Below, one piece after another: positions 4,913 to 7,673 of a DNA stretch of 7,673 bases. The notes below the pieces were generated by a model. The model had not been told where the DNA came from. It did no database searches and worked only from the letters and a program-made list of their open reading frames with translations. The stretch comes from JBFILW01 sp041612005 (GTDB lineage: Bacteria; Gemmatimonadota; Gemmatimonadetes; Palauibacterales; Palauibacteraceae): positions 1 through 7,673 of the forward strand of contig JBFILW010000135.1 of assembly GCA_041612005.1 (NCBI GenBank). The letters run 5' to 3'. The position numbers and the translations under genes are program-made. Numbering within the stretch: position 1 is the first letter of the stretch; each line of letters begins with the position of its first letter.

Positions 4913-6052
4913 TCAGGTCCAGACAACCGGCGGCGCCCACTGTGCCATCATCGTCTCGAATGCGACCACGGTTTCCTGATCGAAATGTGAGTTCGTTCTG
5001 GCAAACAAGTACTTCAAGGCCATATCGCGCATCCACGGCTGCCTGAACGGACGATGGGAGCAGAGAGCATCGTACACGTCGCATACGGTTACGAGGCGGG
5101 TCACCGGGTGCAGCGGTCTCTGGTATCGCCGCGCCGGGTAGCCCCCGCCGTCGGGTCGCATGTGGTGCTCGTGCGCGACGATCGCGGCCAGCTCCTGGCC
5201 CCGGCGAAGCAGAAGTTGAGCTCCGTCGGTGGAATGGAGGCGTACGGCCTCGCGTTCCTCGGGCGAAAGGTCTCCTGGCTTTGACAGAATATCGTCGGCC
5301 ACGAGTACCTTACCGATATCGTGGAGGAGGGCCGCGATGCCGACCTGATGAACGTCCGCACGCTGCATCTCGAGAAACTCGGCGAGGCCCATTGCCAGGA
5401 CGCACACGTTGACGGCATGGGCCGCCATGTACTGGCGTTCTGTGCGGGGACGAATCAAAGGAAGGAGCAGTCCATCGGCCCGATGCATCGACAGCTCGAT
5501 CACGCGGACGATCGTATCCACCTCCTGGACGGGAAGGTGACTTCCCTCTCTCACGCTGTCTTGTACCCACGACACCGCCGCGGTCTCCTCGCCGAGTACA
5601 CCGGGTAGTATCTCGTCCTGTTCCGGCTCGGGATCGCCTGGCCCCGGAACCGCGGTCACTCCCGTATTGCCGGAACGGATGTGCGGATGCCGCAGCGCTT
5701 CCGCATCGGTCACGTCGATCGGCACGATCCCCAGGCGCGCCAGTGCGTCGCGCAGGAACCCATCGAACTCGGGCTTCCGCACTTCACGGTCGAAGTGGAT
5801 CTGCGGCATCCCGACTTCCCTCAGGCGGGCACCCCATTCCCAACCTGCGCTGTCGGCAAGCCGCTCACCTCCGATCGTGACGGCGGCGTCTTCGAACTCG
5901 AGGGCGACGCCTCTTTCTTCTTGGACCAGATCGCCGAGCGCATTGTAGGCGGACTCCATGAGCTGTCGCTGCGCCGGCACATAGTCGCCCGATTGGCGAG
6001 CCTGACTGAACAGGTCGGAGAGAGCGTCGAGGAACCGGACCGCGTGCGTCAT
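4913..6052 (-). CDS. HD-GYP domain phosphohydrolase with N-terminal accessory module
   Basis: The protein has 379 residues and no signal peptide or membrane segment, so it is cytoplasmic. The C-terminal half (about 175-370) is an HD-GYP domain, the class that hydrolyses cyclic di-GMP or related cyclic dinucleotides. Candidate metal-site residues are His212, His244-Asp245 in LLHDIGK (242-248), His273, His296-His297 and Asp325 in CDVYDAL (324-330). The GYP motif is HHMRPDGGGYP (296-306). The Glu that usually follows the His pair (HHE) is Met298. The N-terminal part (about 1-110) has the pattern of an alpha/beta accessory module, with WEWGARLREVGMPQIHF (71-87) the clearest stretch. I recall such modules on other HD-GYP and HEAT-repeat proteins but cannot verify this. 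Residues 120-170 are an acidic, Pro/Gly-rich linker. The ATG is overlapped by the stop of the HEAT-repeat gene (ATGA, 6049-6052), with GGAGA about six bases upstream inside that gene, so the two are probably translationally coupled. Activity and substrate are inferred from the family. Confidence 0.92.
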   Translation of the reverse strand: MTHAVRFLDALSDLFSQARQSGDYVPAQRQLMESAYNALGDLVQEERGVALEFEDAAVTIGGERLADSAGWEWGARLREVGMPQIHFDREVRKPEFDGFLRDALARLGIVPIDVTDAEALRHPHIRSGNTGVTAVPGPGDPEPEQDEILPGVLGEETAAVSWVQDSVREGSHLPVQEVDTIVRVIELSMHRADGLLLPLIRPRTERQYMAAHAVNVCVLAMGLAEFLEMQRADVHQVGIAALLHDIGKVLVADDILSKPGDLSPEEREAVRLHSTDGAQLLLRRGQELAAIVAHEHHMRPDGGGYPARRYQRPLHPVTRLVTVCDVYDALCSHRPFRQPWMRDMALKYLFARTNSHFDQETVVAFETMMAQWAPPVVWT

Positions 6053-7673
6053 CTGTCATCTCCGTGCGAGCGAACAGCCTCACGCACGGTCTGGTCCTCG
6101 GAGGCCTTGGCGAGATTCAGCACCTTTCGCGAACTAGGATCGGAGCTCCAGTTTCTCGCGATTATCTCGAGAGCGAGGATGAGCTCGGGTGAGGTGTTCA
6201 CGAGACGTCGTCGGAATACGCGGAGGCCTCGCGCCATCGTCACCGAGAGGAGAGCGGCGAGAGCCGCTTCTTGATCGCTCGCGCCAAGAGCGCGAATGGC
6301 GCTCAGTCGATCGGCCGGATCCAGCTGCGGTCGGGCCAAGAGGCTGGCCAGTCGCGGAACCGCCCAGGCCGGGCAGGCTTCCTCCGCCGCAGCCAGCCCG
6401 AGCGTTGAGATCGACTGGTCCTCATCCCGGAGCGCCGCGCGAAGGGCCGATTCACGCTCGCCGGGAACGGAAAGGAAGAGTTTGACGGCCTCTCGTCGAA
6501 CCGACGGGTGCTCGTGCGTCAGAAACTGATCGGTCGCCACGATTCCCTCCGGCCAGATCCCGAGCTCCTGCAGCAGAGCGAGCATGTTTCTCTTGACGAA
6601 CCAGCGCTCGTCCTCGAGACGATCCATGATCAACGGTAACAGGCTGCTCCCGAACACCACGAGGCGATCGAAGAGCCGGCGACGCACGGAGCGTGATTCG
6701 CAGTCGGAGAGAACGCGAAGCATCGACTCGGCGGCGTCCGTGCCCACGCGCGGCAGCACGATGTCGAGCCGCTCGAAGTCCGGCGGATTGATCGCGAGTA
6801 GCGAGTCGACGGTCGCGGCAGAGGCGATCGGCTTCCAAAGGCGCTCGAGCGCTTTGCCTTCGATCGGCGCACGGTCCAGGATGTCGATGGCACGCGTCAG
6901 CTCGCCTTGTACCTGAAGCGCCTGCACAGAACGGATCGCGACCTGGCCGCACTCGCCGATTTCCAGGCACGTTTGCAGCACCCGCTCGGCATCGACGGCG
7001 GCGATTGTAGCGGACTCGGCCGCGGCTCCCGTTGGCGGCTGTATGCGCAGGAGAGCCCGGTCATACCCATCGACAGTCGGGTGCTCGATCAGCCACTGCC
7101 TGAAGATCTCTCGAACGACAACGCGCACTTCCCGATTGGCTCTCGTGCGCTCGGGCCCGACACCCTGGGCGCTCAGTCGCGCGAGCTTCGTCAGGAGTCG
7201 CACCTGCCAGTCCGAAACCTCCTCGTCGAGGACGGCAGCCGCGGCGCGGGCGATGGCGACCAGCGCTTCGGGCTTGGCCGACCTCGAGAGATCCCAAGCG
7301 GCCTCGAGCCGTTCGCCGGGGGTGCCCGCGAACAGCAATAGCCGCTCCAGGGTGAGATCCTCCAGGGCTACGATGACGTCCGAAAGACGGGATCCCAGAT
7401 CGCCGGCCGCTTCGCTCCCTGACGTCTCTTCCGGGATTGTGCGGCCGAGCTCACGGGCAATTCCGAGCAGTCGTCCCAGCACAGTGCGCTCGTAGTCTTC
7501 GCGGCCCCTGTTCGCCGATATGGCCGCGGCGATTTCGACCGGCGTCGAGGACCCTGAACCGCCGCCGGCTCGCGCGCCGCTGGCCAGGGAAAGCCACAAG
7601 CGATCGCCATTTGCGAGTGAGGCGGGCGCGATTGTCTGGTTCATACCGTAAGTATCCGAACGAGATAGTCCCT
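6049..7673 (-). CDS. HEAT-repeat domain protein, probably cut at its 5' end by the window edge
   Basis: At least 531 residues follow the ATG at 7642-7644. The frame has no stop before the right edge (nine further codons), and no Shine-Dalgarno precedes that ATG, so the true start may lie beyond the window; if not, the gene ends at 7644. The protein is Ala/Leu/Arg-rich and almost entirely helical. The clearest HEAT-like units (numbered from the ATG) are at about 335-362 with DERWFVKRNMLALLQELG, 372-393 with HPSVRREAVKLFLSV, 400-424 and 429-468 with LSAIRALGAS. Less regular helical pairs fill 85-330. HEAT solenoids hold protein partners and have no catalytic motif; none is visible here. No signal peptide is seen. 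A Gly/Ser-rich stretch (25-33) may be a linker from an N-terminal module outside the window. Its stop overlaps the HD-GYP start by four bases (6049-6052), so the two products are probably made together and may interact. The partner and signal are unknown. Confidence 0.85.
   Translation of the reverse strand, partial: GLSRSDTYGMNQTIAPASLANGDRLWLSLASGARAGGGSGSSTPVEIAAAISANRGREDYERTVLGRLLGIARELGRTIPEETSGSEAAGDLGSRLSDVIVALEDLTLERLLLFAGTPGERLEAAWDLSRSAKPEALVAIARAAAAVLDEEVSDWQVRLLTKLARLSAQGVGPERTRANREVRVVVREIFRQWLIEHPTVDGYDRALLRIQPPTGAAAESATIAAVDAERVLQTCLEIGECGQVAIRSVQALQVQGELTRAIDILDRAPIEGKALERLWKPIASAATVDSLLAINPPDFERLDIVLPRVGTDAAESMLRVLSDCESRSVRRRLFDRLVVFGSSLLPLIMDRLEDERWFVKRNMLALLQELGIWPEGIVATDQFLTHEHPSVRREAVKLFLSVPGERESALRAALRDEDQSISTLGLAAAEEACPAWAVPRLASLLARPQLDPADRLSAIRALGASDQEAALAALLSVTMARGLRVFRRRLVNTSPELILALEIIARNWSSDPSSRKVLNLAKASEDQTVREAVRSHGDDR

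Noticed and set aside
1..7673. Mobile element, defence system or CRISPR array
   Set aside because: No transposase, integrase, nuclease-toxin pairing, terminal inverted repeats or regularly spaced repeats were seen; gene composition appears uniform.

Overview
The window is a GC-rich stretch of bacterial chromosome, about two thirds G+C by eye, with six or seven densely packed protein-coding genes on both strands. No RNA gene, insertion sequence, CRISPR array, prophage or other mobile element is visible. Base composition and codon choice look even across the genes. The source is most likely an environmental Gram-negative-type bacterium. An outer-membrane-type lipoprotein and a Spy/CpxP-like periplasmic protein point to a diderm. 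The HEAT-repeat plus HD-GYP gene pair resembles proteins I recall from Gemmatimonadota; that placement is from memory and is a guess.

Layout, left to right. (1) On the minus strand, cut by the left edge, is an enoyl-CoA hydratase/isomerase with both catalytic glutamates. (2) Divergent from it, on the plus strand from a TTG start at 829, is a stand-alone Pol I-type 5'-3' exonuclease with all nine expected metal-binding acids. (3) Convergent with the exonuclease, and overlapping its 3' end by 29 bases, is a minus-strand lipoprotein with a TolB-like six-bladed PD40 propeller. (4) Upstream of that, on the same strand but separated by a strong intrinsic terminator, is a small secreted LTxxQ (Spy/CpxP-like) protein. 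It has a near-perfect Shine-Dalgarno and a candidate ECF-sigma promoter. (5) A 394-base non-coding divergent region follows, with an AT-rich island and a perfect extended -10 element facing right. (6) On the plus strand is a radical SAM protein of the PA0069/SplB-like family. (7) Convergent with it, at the right end, is a minus-strand operon: a HEAT-repeat protein (probably cut by the right edge) whose stop overlaps the start of an HD-GYP phosphohydrolase by ATGA.

Functional links. The HEAT-repeat/HD-GYP pair is the only clear operon and the most interesting unit. It looks like a scaffold or sensor partner translationally coupled to a predicted cyclic-dinucleotide phosphodiesterase of a divergent subfamily. 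The Spy-like gene and the propeller lipoprotein are both envelope proteins but appear to be separate transcription units. The hydratase, exonuclease and radical SAM genes look like unrelated housekeeping neighbours. I did not find a clear novel defence or mobile system. The coupled signalling pair and the envelope-stress-like promoter are the best leads.
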